Source of the DNA: Rhodospirillaceae bacterium
GTDB taxonomy: Bacteria; Pseudomonadota; Alphaproteobacteria; TMED109
NCBI GenBank assembly: GCA_902571315.1
Contig: CACGBM010000002.1
Coordinates: forward strand, 1 to 64,000
Reading direction: 5' to 3'
DNA: 64,000 bases
The position numbers were made by a program, and so were the translations under genes. Positions 52,411 to 61,985 of this stretch are shown here, one piece after another; within the stretch, counting starts at the first letter, position 1; the number at the start of each line of letters is the position of its first letter. Under the pieces are notes generated by a model. It was not told the DNA's origin. It searched no databases and saw only the letters and a program-made list of their open reading frames with translations.

Positions 52411-52957
52411 ATAATCCTATAAATAAAATAGACAAAAACAAAAAAATTAAAAAAACTAAAGCTTTTAATCTTCCAATAATATTATTATTTATTTTATAAT
52501 TTGTTTCTAGTCTAGAGTTTTTATTTAAAATTTCTCTAAAATTTTGAAAAAACAAATCTGTATTTTTTTTAACACTTCCGTCTATTAGTCTAGATCCTAA
52601 TTGTGCTATTCTACCATTTATTCTGGTATCTGCATTATAATTAAGAACTGTTGTATCATCTAATTCTTTTAAAAACACTTTAATTTTTCCTGATGCATTT
52701 CCTAATTGACCAGCATTTCCTTTTGCTTCTATTTCATAACTTACTTCTTCTATGATATTATTTATTTCAATAGTACTTCTAAAAGATGCATTTACAGGTC
52801 CTAACTTAACAAATATTTTAGCAGCAAACTTATTGTCACCTATAGCAGAAAATTCTTCGCAACCGTCTATACATTTTTTCAAAACATCGGTACTATTTAA
52901 ATTTTCCCAAACTGTTTTTTTATTAGCATTTAATTCATAAGAACCACTAAACTTCAA
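52400..52957 (-). CDS. CoxG-like SRPBCC protein with membrane anchor
   Basis: A 185-residue protein. Residues 1-150 form an SRPBCC/CoxG domain: MKFSGSYELNANKKTVWENLNSTDVLKKCIDGCEE, then KIFVKLGPVNASF and NADTRINGRIAQLGSRLI. A C-terminal hydrophobic helix (ALVFLIFLFLSILFIGLYV) anchors it to the membrane, as CoxG does for CO dehydrogenase. Its presence favours CoxM/CoxS over other Mo-hydroxylases, though similar sets occur with many aerobic oxidising enzymes. Confidence 0.87.
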   Translation of the reverse strand: MKFSGSYELNANKKTVWENLNSTDVLKKCIDGCEEFSAIGDNKFAAKIFVKLGPVNASFRSTIEINNIIEEVSYEIEAKGNAGQLGNASGKIKVFLKELDDTTVLNYNADTRINGRIAQLGSRLIDGSVKKNTDLFFQNFREILNKNSRLETNYKINNNIIGRLKALVFLIFLFLSILFIGLYVR

Positions 52958-52966
52958 TTTATATAC

Positions 52967-53428
52967 CTATTTATCAATATAACTTTCTATTGGATAGCCT
53001 AGAAATAGCCAACCATCTTTGTTTTTTCCTAATATACCCTCGGGTATATGAAAAATATTTTTATAGTTTTTTTCTATAAAATAATTTGCTGCAATCTCTG
53101 ATCTAGCACCGGAGGCACATATAAAGGCAATATCAAATTCTTTATTTTTATCAAGTACTTTTTCCGTTTCTTCTACAAAATTTAAATTTTCAGAAAAATC
53201 TTCTTCATGCATATTTATTAAATAGGAGTTAGGAATAATACCAGTCATTTTCCACTCTTTTAAAGTTCTAATGTCTATTATTTTAAGTTTATTTGATTTA
53301 TAACTTTCAATTGCTTGACTAATGTTAATATTTATATCTTTCATTTTATCCTGACTACTTAAAGTATCTTGAAACTTAAAAAAAACTAAAAAAAATACTA
53401 TTAATCTAAAATTAATCCTGGCAACCAT
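52967..53428 (-). CDS. Secreted or anchored rhodanese-domain protein
   Basis: A 153-residue protein with an N-terminal signal/anchor (INFRLIVFFLVFFKF) and one rhodanese domain: IIDIRTLKEWKMTGIIPNSYLINM and the active-site loop CASGARS with its catalytic Cys. It could carry persulfide sulfur, perhaps for Mo-cofactor or the periplasmic side. It overlaps dctM by 28 bp and is 9 bp before the CoxG-like gene. Confidence 0.82.
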   Translation of the reverse strand: MVARINFRLIVFFLVFFKFQDTLSSQDKMKDININISQAIESYKSNKLKIIDIRTLKEWKMTGIIPNSYLINMHEEDFSENLNFVEETEKVLDKNKEFDIAFICASGARSEIAANYFIEKNYKNIFHIPEGILGKNKDGWLFLGYPIESYIDK

Positions 53429-54765
53429 AATGCTATATCCGGAAATTGAATAACTAAAATTAATCCTAACAATTGTAATAATACAAATGGTATGATCCCT
53501 TTATAGATAGTTTGTATTTTTACTTCTGGAGGAGATACTCCTTTCATATAAAATAATGCAAAACCAAATGGCGGGGTTAAAAAAGAAGTTTGCAAATTAA
53601 CCGCCAATAAAACTGCAATCCAAGGAACAATCATTTGACTTGGTAGATGATCGCCAAAATCTAAATTTTGCATTATAGGAGCAAACAAGGGCAAAACAAT
53701 TAAAGTTATTTCCACCCAGTCGAAAAAAAACCCTAATAAAAAAACTAGTCCCATCATTACAAATAATATTCCCCATGAACCAAAACCCATTTCATTTACG
53801 AAATGATGAATAAGATCATCTCCTCCTAGTGACCTAAAAACATAAGAAAAGGCAGTAGCTCCTACAAAAATACCAAAAATCATGGCCCCGGTTAAAGCAG
53901 ACCTCTCAGTTACATCTCTGAGAACATTAAAACTTAATCTTCTATTTAATATTGCTAATATTATTGATCCCAAAGCTCCTACACCAGCAGCCTCAGTAGG
54001 TGTTGCATATCCAGCAAATATTGATCCTAATACTAAAAATATTAGAGCAATAGGTGGGATAAAAGATTTTAAAATAAGAAGAGCTTTTTCCTTTTTAGTA
54101 CTCGGACCAATATTTTTAGGCAAGGAGGGTGCTAATTTAGGATTCAATCTTGTTCTAAAAAATAAATAAAGAAAATATAATGAGGCTAATAATAATCCTG
54201 GAATAACAGAAGCTACGAATAGAGTACCTACAGATATAGCTAATAAATCTGCCATAATTACTAACATTATGGAAGGAGGTATTAAAATACCTAAAGTTCC
54301 AGATGCTGCAATAGTACCGGTTGCGAGAGATTTATCATATTTTCTTTCCAACATTACTGGTAAAGCTAATAGTGTCATCATCACGACTGACGCTCCTATT
54401 ATTCCAGTAGTTGCTGCCATAATAGTTCCCATTATAGTAACGGACAAAGCTAAACCTCCAGGAACTGATCTTAGTAAAATCTGTAAAGCATATAATAAGT
54501 CTTTTGCAACACCAGATTTCTCTAACATAGTTCCCATAAATATAAACATAGGAATTGCTACTAATATTAAGTTTTCACAAACGCCTCCCCAAATTCGTGA
54601 TAGTATGTTAAAAAATTCAATGAAGTTGAAAACTTCATATGAAACGCCAATGAATCCAAACATCAAACCCACACCGCCAAGTATAAATGCAACCGGAAAA
54701 CCGCTAAATAGCAGCAGTGCTAACGCAAGAAACATAAGAACAGGTAATAATGTTACAATATCCAT
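53401..54765 (-). CDS. TRAP transporter large permease (DctM)
   Basis: A 454-residue membrane protein with about twelve hydrophobic segments. Family features include FSGFPVAFILGGVGLMFG near the N-terminus, AIPMFIFMGTMLEKSG, and GTLGILIPPSIMLVI. It forms the transport path for organic acids driven by a sodium gradient together with DctQ and a periplasmic binding protein. That binding protein (DctP) is not coded in this window. Confidence 0.92.
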   Translation of the reverse strand: MDIVTLLPVLMFLALALLLFSGFPVAFILGGVGLMFGFIGVSYEVFNFIEFFNILSRIWGGVCENLILVAIPMFIFMGTMLEKSGVAKDLLYALQILLRSVPGGLALSVTIMGTIMAATTGIIGASVVMMTLLALPVMLERKYDKSLATGTIAASGTLGILIPPSIMLVIMADLLAISVGTLFVASVIPGLLLASLYFLYLFFRTRLNPKLAPSLPKNIGPSTKKEKALLILKSFIPPIALIFLVLGSIFAGYATPTEAAGVGALGSIILAILNRRLSFNVLRDVTERSALTGAMIFGIFVGATAFSYVFRSLGGDDLIHHFVNEMGFGSWGILFVMMGLVFLLGFFFDWVEITLIVLPLFAPIMQNLDFGDHLPSQMIVPWIAVLLAVNLQTSFLTPPFGFALFYMKGVSPPEVKIQTIYKGIIPFVLLQLLGLILVIQFPDIALWLPGLILD

Positions 54766-54766
54766 A

Positions 54767-55342
54767 TTAATTGTTTTTCGAGATATATTTTTTATTTATG
54801 TAATCATTAATTAAATACTCTTTTTTACCAGTAAATACTCCATAAATGTAGATAAGATTTTTTAACAATAATGAAAAACTTGCTAAAAGTAGAAGAAGCA
54901 TTCCTATTGGAATAAATGATTTTATTATCCACCTATGAGATAATCCAGTTAAAGCAGAAGAAACTTCATTCATGCTAAAAGATCTTTGAACAAAATCAAT
55001 ACCAAAATAAATAACTAATATTGTATAAGGTATTAAAAATACGATTATTCCCAATGTTTCAAGAATTGCTTTAACTTTTACTGAATATTTTTCTCTTACT
55101 ATTTCAATTCTAACGTGAGCATCTTTTAAATAAGCATACCCTAAAACCAACAAAAATAATGATGTATGAAGGTGCCACTCCATTTCTTGAAGTTTTGTTG
55201 ACCCCAACACAAAAAATCTTCTTGTAATTATATCAAATACGATAATTGTAATTAATGGAATAGCTAACCAAGCTCCAAACTTACCAAAGAATGTAACAAC
55301 ATTTTCTATAAACCTACTTAGTTTTAAAAGAAATTTAAGCAT
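54767..55342 (-). CDS. TRAP transporter small permease (DctQ)
   Basis: A 191-residue protein with four membrane segments and the DctQ pattern EMEWHLHTSLFLLVLGYAYLKDAHVRIEIV. It is the first gene of the eleven-gene minus-strand run and 1 bp upstream of dctM. The 83-bp gap to the divergent MFS gene must hold the promoter; no clear consensus is visible in it. Confidence 0.88.
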   Translation of the reverse strand: MLKFLLKLSRFIENVVTFFGKFGAWLAIPLITIIVFDIITRRFFVLGSTKLQEMEWHLHTSLFLLVLGYAYLKDAHVRIEIVREKYSVKVKAILETLGIIVFLIPYTILVIYFGIDFVQRSFSMNEVSSALTGLSHRWIIKSFIPIGMLLLLLASFSLLLKNLIYIYGVFTGKKEYLINDYINKKYISKNN

Positions 55343-55425
55343 TCTTTATTCTATTTAATATATTAATTTAATCAAATAAATAAATTATAAGTATGAATTT
55401 TTTTTACTTAAGGTAAGTATGTACT

Positions 55426-56622
55426 ATGCAAAAAAAATTAAGTTTAATAATAATATTATTGTCCTCAATTTATTTTATTAGTCAATTTAGCCGAGCTTCA
55501 CTGGGGGTTGTAATTATAGATATAGCCACAGATTTAAATTTAAATTCTGAACAAATAGGTAGGTTAGGAGGTGTATTTTTTTTATCATTTGCCTTAACGC
55601 AAGTACCCTTGGGTATAATATTGGATGCTTTTAATCCCATCAAAATTATAATTTTGATGATGTTTATAACATTTTTAGGATCATATTTATTTGGTATTGC
55701 AGATAGTTATACTTTATTAATTTTAGCCAGAAGTTTGCAAGGAATAGGTTGCGGTGTTTGTCTCATGGGGCCTTTAGTTGTACTTGCAAAAATTTTAAAA
55801 GCAAAAGATTTTGCTTTATATTCTGGCATAGTCATGGGATTAGGAGGATTGGGAGCATTTTTTGCCACAAAACCTTTCTTTTACATAATCAGCCATTTAG
55901 GTTGGCAATTAGCTTTTTACAATTTTTCATTTTTTATACTTTTTTTAATCTTCTTATTGTTTTTATTTCCGAAGGAAAAGAAATTACTAACTAAAGGCAG
56001 CACTAATTTTAATTTTAAAGCTTTTAAAAAAATATTATTAAATAGAAATTTTTTACTCATGTTACCTATGTCAATGTTCGGATATGCTAGTGCTGCTTTC
56101 ATTTTAACTTTGTGGGGTGGAAAGTTTTTATCTACTGTTCATAGTTATACGGTTGAGAATATAAGTTTAATTTTAATGTTTATGGCTTTATCTTGGACTC
56201 TTGGTTCTTTTAGTTATGGTTATGTAGAAAAAAAAATTAATAATAAAAAATTAATTATAATATTCAGTTCAATAACCATGGCATTTTTAATTAGTCTTTT
56301 ATTTAATAGTATTTTGGATAGTAAAATATTTTTTTTAATATTATTTTGTCTCTTAGGATTTTTTGGAGCATTTACACTTATATTGATGTCTCATTACCGA
56401 ACATTATTCGAAGAGGCTATAATAGGAAAAGTTCTTACAACTGCAAATTTGTTTAACTTTTTTGGTGTTTTCATTATTCAATGGATTACTGGAGTTATTA
56501 TTTTCAATTTAAATCAAAAATATGGTTTTTCTATAGCAACAAGTTTTAAAATCTCTTTTTTAGTAATTATTATATGTTTATTGATTTCTACAATTTTTTA
56601 TTTTAAAACAGATGAAAAATAA
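55426..56622 (+). CDS. MFS transporter
   Basis: A 398-residue major facilitator with twelve hydrophobic segments in two halves. The first half shows FSRASLGVVIIDIATDLNLNSEQIG, then FALTQVPLGIILDAFNP and ARSLQGIGCG, close to the MFS loop signatures. The substrate cannot be told. It is divergent from the TRAP operon and overlaps folK by 11 bp, so it heads the housekeeping block, which is probably coincidental. Confidence 0.85.
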   Translation: MQKKLSLIIILLSSIYFISQFSRASLGVVIIDIATDLNLNSEQIGRLGGVFFLSFALTQVPLGIILDAFNPIKIIILMMFITFLGSYLFGIADSYTLLILARSLQGIGCGVCLMGPLVVLAKILKAKDFALYSGIVMGLGGLGAFFATKPFFYIISHLGWQLAFYNFSFFILFLIFLLFLFPKEKKLLTKGSTNFNFKAFKKILLNRNFLLMLPMSMFGYASAAFILTLWGGKFLSTVHSYTVENISLILMFMALSWTLGSFSYGYVEKKINNKKLIIIFSSITMAFLISLLFNSILDSKIFFLILFCLLGFFGAFTLILMSHYRTLFEEAIIGKVLTTANLFNFFGVFIIQWITGVIIFNLNQKYGFSIATSFKISFLVIIICLLISTIFYFKTDEK

Positions 56623-57127
56623 GCAAGGTATTGTATATTTAGGTTTAGGTTCTAACTTGAGAAAACCTTGCTATAGAAATACTAATAATGTAATAGATGC
56701 GATAAAAAAGAAATTATATAAAGCAGGTCTAAGAGTTACTAAATCATCAAATTACTGGTTGACTTACCCTATACCTTTTTCAAATATACCTAAATTTACA
56801 AATTGTGTAGTAAGATGCAAAATAATTAGTAAAAAAGCAAATGACCCTTTGATATTATTAGAATTTTTAAAAAATTTAGAGATAGGAATGGGAAGAAAGA
56901 AATTAAATAATAATATCTCAAGAATAATAGATATTGATATATTAGATTTTCAAGGAGAGATTTTAGATAATCATCTTATATTACCTCATCCTAGAATGCA
57001 TTTACGAAAATTTGTTCTGCACCCTATGAAAAAAATAGCACCAAATTGGAAACACCCTGTTTACAAAAAAAAAATTGATTTTTTCATAAGTAAAATTAAG
57101 TCTAATCAAATATTAATTGAAAAATAA
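56612..57127 (+). CDS. folK: Dihydropterin pyrophosphokinase FolK
   Basis: A 171-residue enzyme transferring pyrophosphate from ATP to 6-hydroxymethyl-dihydropterin in folate synthesis. Motifs: VYLGLGSNLRKPCYRN at the N-terminus, NCVVRCKI, LEIGMGRKK, RIIDIDILDF and LPHPRMHLRKFVLHPM, the last two carrying Mg and substrate contacts. Length is usual. Confidence 0.93.
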   Translation: MKNKQGIVYLGLGSNLRKPCYRNTNNVIDAIKKKLYKAGLRVTKSSNYWLTYPIPFSNIPKFTNCVVRCKIISKKANDPLILLEFLKNLEIGMGRKKLNNNISRIIDIDILDFQGEILDNHLILPHPRMHLRKFVLHPMKKIAPNWKHPVYKKKIDFFISKIKSNQILIEK

Positions 57128-57166
57128 TAAACTTGCTTTTTTATTAATTTTATTTAAATTAACAAA

Positions 57167-57532
57167 ATGGCAAGAGTTACTGTAGAAGATTGTGTAAAAA
57201 TTGTAGAGAGTCGCTTTGAGCTAATTTTATTGGCTGCTGAAAGATCTAGAGTTCTATCTAAAGGAGCTGAACCTTTGCTGGACAGGGACAGAGATAAAAA
57301 TCCTGTTGTTGCTCTTAGAGAAATAGCTGAAAATAGATTAGACCTAAATCAAACAAAAGAAACCTTGGTAAAAGGCCTTCAAAAGTACCATGAAGAAGTT
57401 CTTACTGAACCTGAAGAGGAAGAAAGTAGTAAGGAAAATATAATGGAAACGCCTGAGTTAAGTGAAGACGTCATTGAGGACGTAGAAGTAAATGCTTCAG
57501 AAGCAGGGTTGTCAATAGATGATAATAGTTAA
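57167..57532 (+). CDS. rpoZ: RNA polymerase omega subunit
   Basis: A 121-residue omega subunit: [31 protein letters not shown], then [18 protein letters not shown], followed by an acidic tail. The tail is longer than in enterobacteria but usual in Alphaproteobacteria. It lies just upstream of the rsh gene as in many proteobacteria. Confidence 0.96.
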   Translation: MARVTVEDCVKIVESRFELILLAAERSRVLSKGAEPLLDRDRDKNPVVALREIAENRLDLNQTKETLVKGLQKYHEEVLTEPEEEESSKENIMETPELSEDVIEDVEVNASEAGLSIDDNS

Positions 57533-57544
57533 ACACTTAGGTTA

Positions 57545-59692
57545 ATGTTAAAGAGAAGTATAGACTTTGCAAAAAAACCAGAAAAATATTTTTTACAATT
57601 AAATAAAAATATCAATTTAAATAAAATAAGCTGTAACAAAGGCCTTTTGAAAAAGGCATACTATTTTTCTTTTGATAGACACTTAAATCAAGTAAGAGCT
57701 TCAGGGGAACCTTTCGCATCCCATCCATATGCTGTTGCCAACATTTTAATTAATCTAAAATTAGACTATCAAAGCATTATTACTGCTTTATTGCATGACA
57801 CTGTAGAGGATGGAGTAGCAACAAATGAGGAAATAAAAAAAAATTTTGGATTAGAAATTAATCAATTGGTACAAGGAGTAACAAAGTTATCTAAAATACA
57901 GTTGCCTGATACTGATTTAAGAGAAGCAAGCAATTTTAGTAAATTTATATTAGCCATTTGTAAGGATATTAGAATCTTAATAATAAAACTTGCAGATAGA
58001 TTACACAACATGAGAACTTTAAATTTTATAAAAGAAGAGTCTCGAAAGTATAAAATAGCACAGGAAACTCTAGAAGTTTATGCGCCTCTTGCTGGTAGAG
58101 TTGGTTTTCAAGTTATGCGAGAAGAATTGGAAGAATTAGCGTTTAAGGTTACTAATAATCAAGCTTTTCAATCTATTAATAAAAGAATACTTTTTTTAAG
58201 AAAACAAAATTCAGATTTTATTACTAAAAATATTTTAAAGCTTGAAAATATTATTAACCCTAAATACGTGAAAGAAATTTCAGGTAGAGAAAAAAAAGCT
58301 TACTCGACTTGGAAAAAAATGTTGAAAAAGTCAATAGCACTTGAAAAAGTATCTGATATTTATGCATTTAGAATAATTACAAATTCTAGATCTGATTGTT
58401 ATAAAGTGTTGGGAGTAATTCATACTAAATGGCCAATGATACCTGACAGATTTAAAGATTTTATATCAACACCAAAACCAAATGGTTATCAATCAATACA
58501 CACAACTGTAATAGGAAAAGATGGGATAAAAATGGAATTACAAATTAAAACGCAAAAAATGCATCAATTGGCAGAGTATGGAGTAGCTTCTCACTGGATA
58601 TATAAAGATGAAGTAAATACAAACAAAATAAAAGAAATTAATAAAGGAACAAAGTGGTTTCAAGATGTACTCGATATAATAAAGACAGCAGATGATCCAA
58701 AAGAATTAATAGAATATTCTAGAATGAACATGTACTCAGACATAGTTTTTTGTTTCACACCCAAAGGAGAAGTTATCTCTCTTCCGAAGGGAGCAACCGC
58801 TTTAGACTTTGCTTATGCAGTACATACTAAAATAGGTAACAGTACTATAGGATCAAAAATAAATGGGAAATTATCTCCTTTGGATATATCAATAAAAAAT
58901 GGTGATCAAATAGAAATAATAAGATCAAATGGAAAGTTACCTCAAAAGTCTTGGCTAAATTTTTGTAAAACTGGAAAAGCAAAAAGTCAAATTAAAAAAT
59001 TCTTAAGAGATTATCAAGAACTAGAGTTCGAAAAGTTAGGAAAAGAAATACTCACAAAAATATTATTAGATGTAAATAAAAAAGCTACTAAAAAAACTTT
59101 AAAATTACTAATAGACGGTTTTAATTACGATAGCTATAGATCTTTTTATATTGCAATTGGTAAAGCTCAAGTTTCTTCAGATCTAATTATTGAGCTTTTC
59201 CAACAAGGCAAAAAACAAAAACAAATCGTAATTGATAATAAACAAAGAGAATTACCTATCTTAGGAGTTACAAATAATATGCCAATAAAGTTAGCTGATT
59301 GTTGTACGCCTTTGCTTGGTGAAAATATAGTTGGAATTTTAGTTGAAGGTAAGGGAATTTACGTACATCGTTTAAATTGTTCAACATTAGAGAGGTTTTC
59401 TGACTATCCTGAATTATGGTATGAATTATCTTGGGATAATAAAAACATAGCAAATTTTTCACAGTTATCAAAAATTAGTATTATATTACAGAATAAGGTG
59501 GGTTCTTTACACAAAGTAACATCATGTATTAAAAAGGCTAATATAAATATTATTGACCTAAATATTGTTAAAAGATCTGAGGATTTTTTTAACGTAGATA
59601 TTAACTTAAAAGTAAATGATCTAAAACACCTAGATGAATTAATGTTGTCATTAAAATTAGAGGAATGTATTTATAGAATTAAAAGATGTTGA
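57545..59692 (+). CDS. Bifunctional (p)ppGpp synthetase/hydrolase (Rsh)
   Basis: A 715-residue Rel/Spo homologue. N-terminal HD hydrolase domain: RASGEPFASHPYAVANI, LLHDTVEDG. Synthetase domain with RFKD in DRFKDFISTPKPNGYQSIH; this RxKD form (not ExDD) is typical of bifunctional enzymes. Then a TGS domain (FCFTPKGEVISLPKGATALDFAYAVHT) and a C-terminal ACT domain from ~residue 640. It makes and degrades the stringent alarmone. It overlaps pyrE by 7 bp. Confidence 0.95.
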   Translation: MLKRSIDFAKKPEKYFLQLNKNINLNKISCNKGLLKKAYYFSFDRHLNQVRASGEPFASHPYAVANILINLKLDYQSIITALLHDTVEDGVATNEEIKKNFGLEINQLVQGVTKLSKIQLPDTDLREASNFSKFILAICKDIRILIIKLADRLHNMRTLNFIKEESRKYKIAQETLEVYAPLAGRVGFQVMREELEELAFKVTNNQAFQSINKRILFLRKQNSDFITKNILKLENIINPKYVKEISGREKKAYSTWKKMLKKSIALEKVSDIYAFRIITNSRSDCYKVLGVIHTKWPMIPDRFKDFISTPKPNGYQSIHTTVIGKDGIKMELQIKTQKMHQLAEYGVASHWIYKDEVNTNKIKEINKGTKWFQDVLDIIKTADDPKELIEYSRMNMYSDIVFCFTPKGEVISLPKGATALDFAYAVHTKIGNSTIGSKINGKLSPLDISIKNGDQIEIIRSNGKLPQKSWLNFCKTGKAKSQIKKFLRDYQELEFEKLGKEILTKILLDVNKKATKKTLKLLIDGFNYDSYRSFYIAIGKAQVSSDLIIELFQQGKKQKQIVIDNKQRELPILGVTNNMPIKLADCCTPLLGENIVGILVEGKGIYVHRLNCSTLERFSDYPELWYELSWDNKNIANFSQLSKISIILQNKVGSLHKVTSCIKKANINIIDLNIVKRSEDFFNVDINLKVNDLKHLDELMLSLKLEECIYRIKRC

Positions 59693-60279
59693 CAGAAAAT
59701 AATGAAATTTTAAAGATTTATAAAGAAGAAGCTGCATTGCAGGAAGGTCATTTTATTTTATCTTCTGGTAAAAGAAGTTCAGTGTATTTGCAGTCAGCTT
59801 TAGTTTTAAGTATACCTAAATACTTAAAAAAGATAGCTCTAGAATTAGCGAGAAAGATTGAAAAATTAGTTGATATTAATAGAATAAATTTAGTAGTATC
59901 TCCTGCAATGGGCGGAGTAGTGATTGGTAGTAAAATTGGCGAAGTATTAAATAAAAAATCTATTTTTTTAGAAAGAGTTAATGGTAAATTTTCCTTAAGA
60001 AGAGGTTTTCAAATATCCAAAAATGATAAAGTATTATTAGTAGAAGATGTATTGACTACTGGTAAATCATCTTTTGAAAGCATAGATGTTATAAAATCAT
60101 TTGGTGCTGAAGTTGTTTGTTTGTCATCAATAATTGATAGAAGTGATAAGAATCCAAAGTTTAACTGTCCCTATACTAGTTTGGTTAAAATTTATGCTCC
60201 TATATTTTCTGATAAAGAGATCCCTTTATCATTAAAAAATATTCCAGCAATAAAGCCAGGCAGTAGATTTATTAAATAA
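59686..60279 (+). CDS. pyrE: Orotate phosphoribosyltransferase PyrE
   Basis: A 197-residue enzyme making OMP from orotate and PRPP. PRPP-binding motif VLLVEDVLTTGKSS (~120-133); N-terminal GHFILSSGKRSSVYLQ and the segment VVSPAMGGVVIGSKIG are family features. Length is as expected. It overlaps rsh by 7 bp. Confidence 0.95.
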   Translation: MLTENNEILKIYKEEAALQEGHFILSSGKRSSVYLQSALVLSIPKYLKKIALELARKIEKLVDINRINLVVSPAMGGVVIGSKIGEVLNKKSIFLERVNGKFSLRRGFQISKNDKVLLVEDVLTTGKSSFESIDVIKSFGAEVVCLSSIIDRSDKNPKFNCPYTSLVKIYAPIFSDKEIPLSLKNIPAIKPGSRFIK

Positions 60280-60282
60280 TTT

Positions 60283-60873
60283 ATGCCTTTTGGAAGAAAA
60301 AAAAAAAAAAGACTGGTAACCAGTATATTTAATTTTATAAAAGTATTTTTTGCTTTTTCTCGGACTAAAAAATATATTAGCTTAAGTATAAAAAGAATAA
60401 AAGACACACCGCAGGCTCTTTCTTTAGGTATAGCTACAGGAATTTCAATTTCTTTTACGCCTTTTATCGGGCTACATGCTTTATTAGCGATGTTAGTTTC
60501 TTGGATAATTGGAGGTTCAATGGCAGCAGCACTTATTGGCACACTATTTGGTAACCCTTGGACCTTTCCTTTTATCTGGTATTTTACATTTGAAATAGGA
60601 CAGTTAATGAATTACGGGTTTCTTCCATATGAGGAAGAGTTTTCTTTTCAAACTATTAAACAAGAAATATCTACTTTGTTAGTTATCCTTAAAAATATTA
60701 TTATTTTTGCTAATATACCTGAATTAGAGCAAAATGTAGAGAAGCTTAAATTAATACCATTTATGATAGTAGGGTCTATACCACTGGTAGTAGTAATTTG
60801 GATAATATCTTACTTTACGTTTTTAATGATTTTTAAATCATACAGAAAGAAAGTAAAAAAAAATAATATATGA
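60283..60873 (+). CDS. DUF2062 membrane protein
   Basis: A 196-residue inner-membrane protein with a basic N-terminus and three hydrophobic segments. The DUF2062 core is clear: PQALSLGIATGISISFTPFIGLHALLAMLVSWIIGGSMAAALIGTLFGNPWTFPFIWY in broken form across ~47-110. Function is unknown. It lies between pyrE and pdxJ, where it commonly occurs in Alphaproteobacteria, and overlaps pdxJ by 4 bp. Confidence 0.9.
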   Translation: MPFGRKKKKRLVTSIFNFIKVFFAFSRTKKYISLSIKRIKDTPQALSLGIATGISISFTPFIGLHALLAMLVSWIIGGSMAAALIGTLFGNPWTFPFIWYFTFEIGQLMNYGFLPYEEEFSFQTIKQEISTLLVILKNIIIFANIPELEQNVEKLKLIPFMIVGSIPLVVVIWIISYFTFLMIFKSYRKKVKKNNI

Positions 60874-61577
60874 GACTAGGAGTTAATATAGATCATGTTG
60901 CAACCTTAAGAAATGCAAGAGGAGGAATTCATCCTGATCCAATAAAAGCAGCTATAATATCTGAAGAGGCTGGAGCTGATTTAATTGTAGCCCATTTAAG
61001 AGAAGACAGAAGACATATAAATGAGGATGATATATCTAACATTATTAGAAACATAAATATTCCCTTACAATTAGAAGTGGCTCCCACAAATTTTATGTTT
61101 AACTTTGCAATAAAAAATAACATTAAAAAAGTTTGTATAGTTCCAGAAAAAAGAAAAGAATTAACGACAGAGGGTGGTCTTGATATAAAATATAATTTTA
61201 ATTTTCTAAAAGAAAACTTACCAAATCTATATAGAAACAATATAGAAGTTTCTTTATTTTTAGATACAGATATGGAAAATGTAAATTTATGTTTAGAGCT
61301 AGGAGTTAATGCCATTGAGTTTCATACTGGAGAAATAGCAAATACTTACGGCGAGGATGAAAAAGTCTTAATAAGGAGGTTAGAGAAAGTGATTAAATAT
61401 GCAATGAGTCAAGGAATTAGTTCTCGAGCTGGACATGGCTTAAACTTTGATAAAGCAAAAAAAATTTTAAATATTAAGTATTTAGAAGAACTTAATATTG
61501 GCCATTTTATTATTGGAGAGTCCATATTTTGTGGTTTGTCAGAAGTAGTAAAGAAAATGAAGAAAATTATTGGCTGA
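60870..61577 (+). CDS. pdxJ: Pyridoxine 5'-phosphate synthase PdxJ
   Basis: A 235-residue TIM-barrel enzyme that closes the ring of pyridoxine 5'-phosphate. Family segments: RLGVNIDHVATLRNARGGIHPDPIKAA at the start, LIVAHLREDRRHI, VPEKRKELTTEGGLD, IEFHTGEIAN and RAGHGLNFDKA. Length is as usual. acpS follows 5 bp after the stop. Confidence 0.96.
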   Translation: MRLGVNIDHVATLRNARGGIHPDPIKAAIISEEAGADLIVAHLREDRRHINEDDISNIIRNINIPLQLEVAPTNFMFNFAIKNNIKKVCIVPEKRKELTTEGGLDIKYNFNFLKENLPNLYRNNIEVSLFLDTDMENVNLCLELGVNAIEFHTGEIANTYGEDEKVLIRRLEKVIKYAMSQGISSRAGHGLNFDKAKKILNIKYLEELNIGHFIIGESIFCGLSEVVKKMKKIIG

Positions 61578-61582
61578 GATTT

Positions 61583-61975
61583 ATGATACTTGGTATTGGC
61601 ATGGATTTATGTAAAACTAGTAGAATTAATTCTACCTTAAAAAAGTTTGGTGATAGGTTTAAACAAAGGTGTTTTACTAATAATGAAATTAATAAGTGTG
61701 ATAGGGTAAAAAATAGCTCAGATTGTTATGCTAAACGTTTTGCCGCAAAAGAAGCTGTATCAAAAGCACTTGGAACAGGTTTTAGACAAGGGGTATATTG
61801 GAGAGATATAGAAATAATTAATTTGAAAAGTGGTAAACCTAAAGTAATATTAAAAGGTAATGCTAAAAATATTTTGATAGACATGATACCTGAAAACAAA
61901 GATTATAATATATTAATTACTATCACTGATGAGAATGGATTGGCTCAAGCGTTAGTTATTATAGAAACTGTCTAG
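61583..61975 (+). CDS. acpS: Holo-ACP synthase AcpS
   Basis: A 130-residue phosphopantetheinyl transferase. The start at 61583 (MILGIGMDLCK) is preferred; a longer frame from 61529 lies inside pdxJ. Motifs: GIGMDLCKTSRI with the metal-binding Asp, and KRFAAKEAVSKALGTG with the catalytic Glu. It activates acyl-carrier protein for fatty-acid synthesis. It lies in the acpS-lepB-rnc-era order usual in Alphaproteobacteria. Confidence 0.95.
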   Translation: MILGIGMDLCKTSRINSTLKKFGDRFKQRCFTNNEINKCDRVKNSSDCYAKRFAAKEAVSKALGTGFRQGVYWRDIEIINLKSGKPKVILKGNAKNILIDMIPENKDYNILITITDENGLAQALVIIETV

Positions 61976-61985
61976 GAGGAAAACT

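Noticed and set aside
53882-54814. Two plus-strand open frames inside dctM
   Set aside because: They mirror the membrane segments of dctM and have no independent support.
55749-55994. Small plus-strand frame inside the MFS gene
   Set aside because: It is a different frame of a clear twelve-helix transporter; Cys/His/Phe-rich shadow text.
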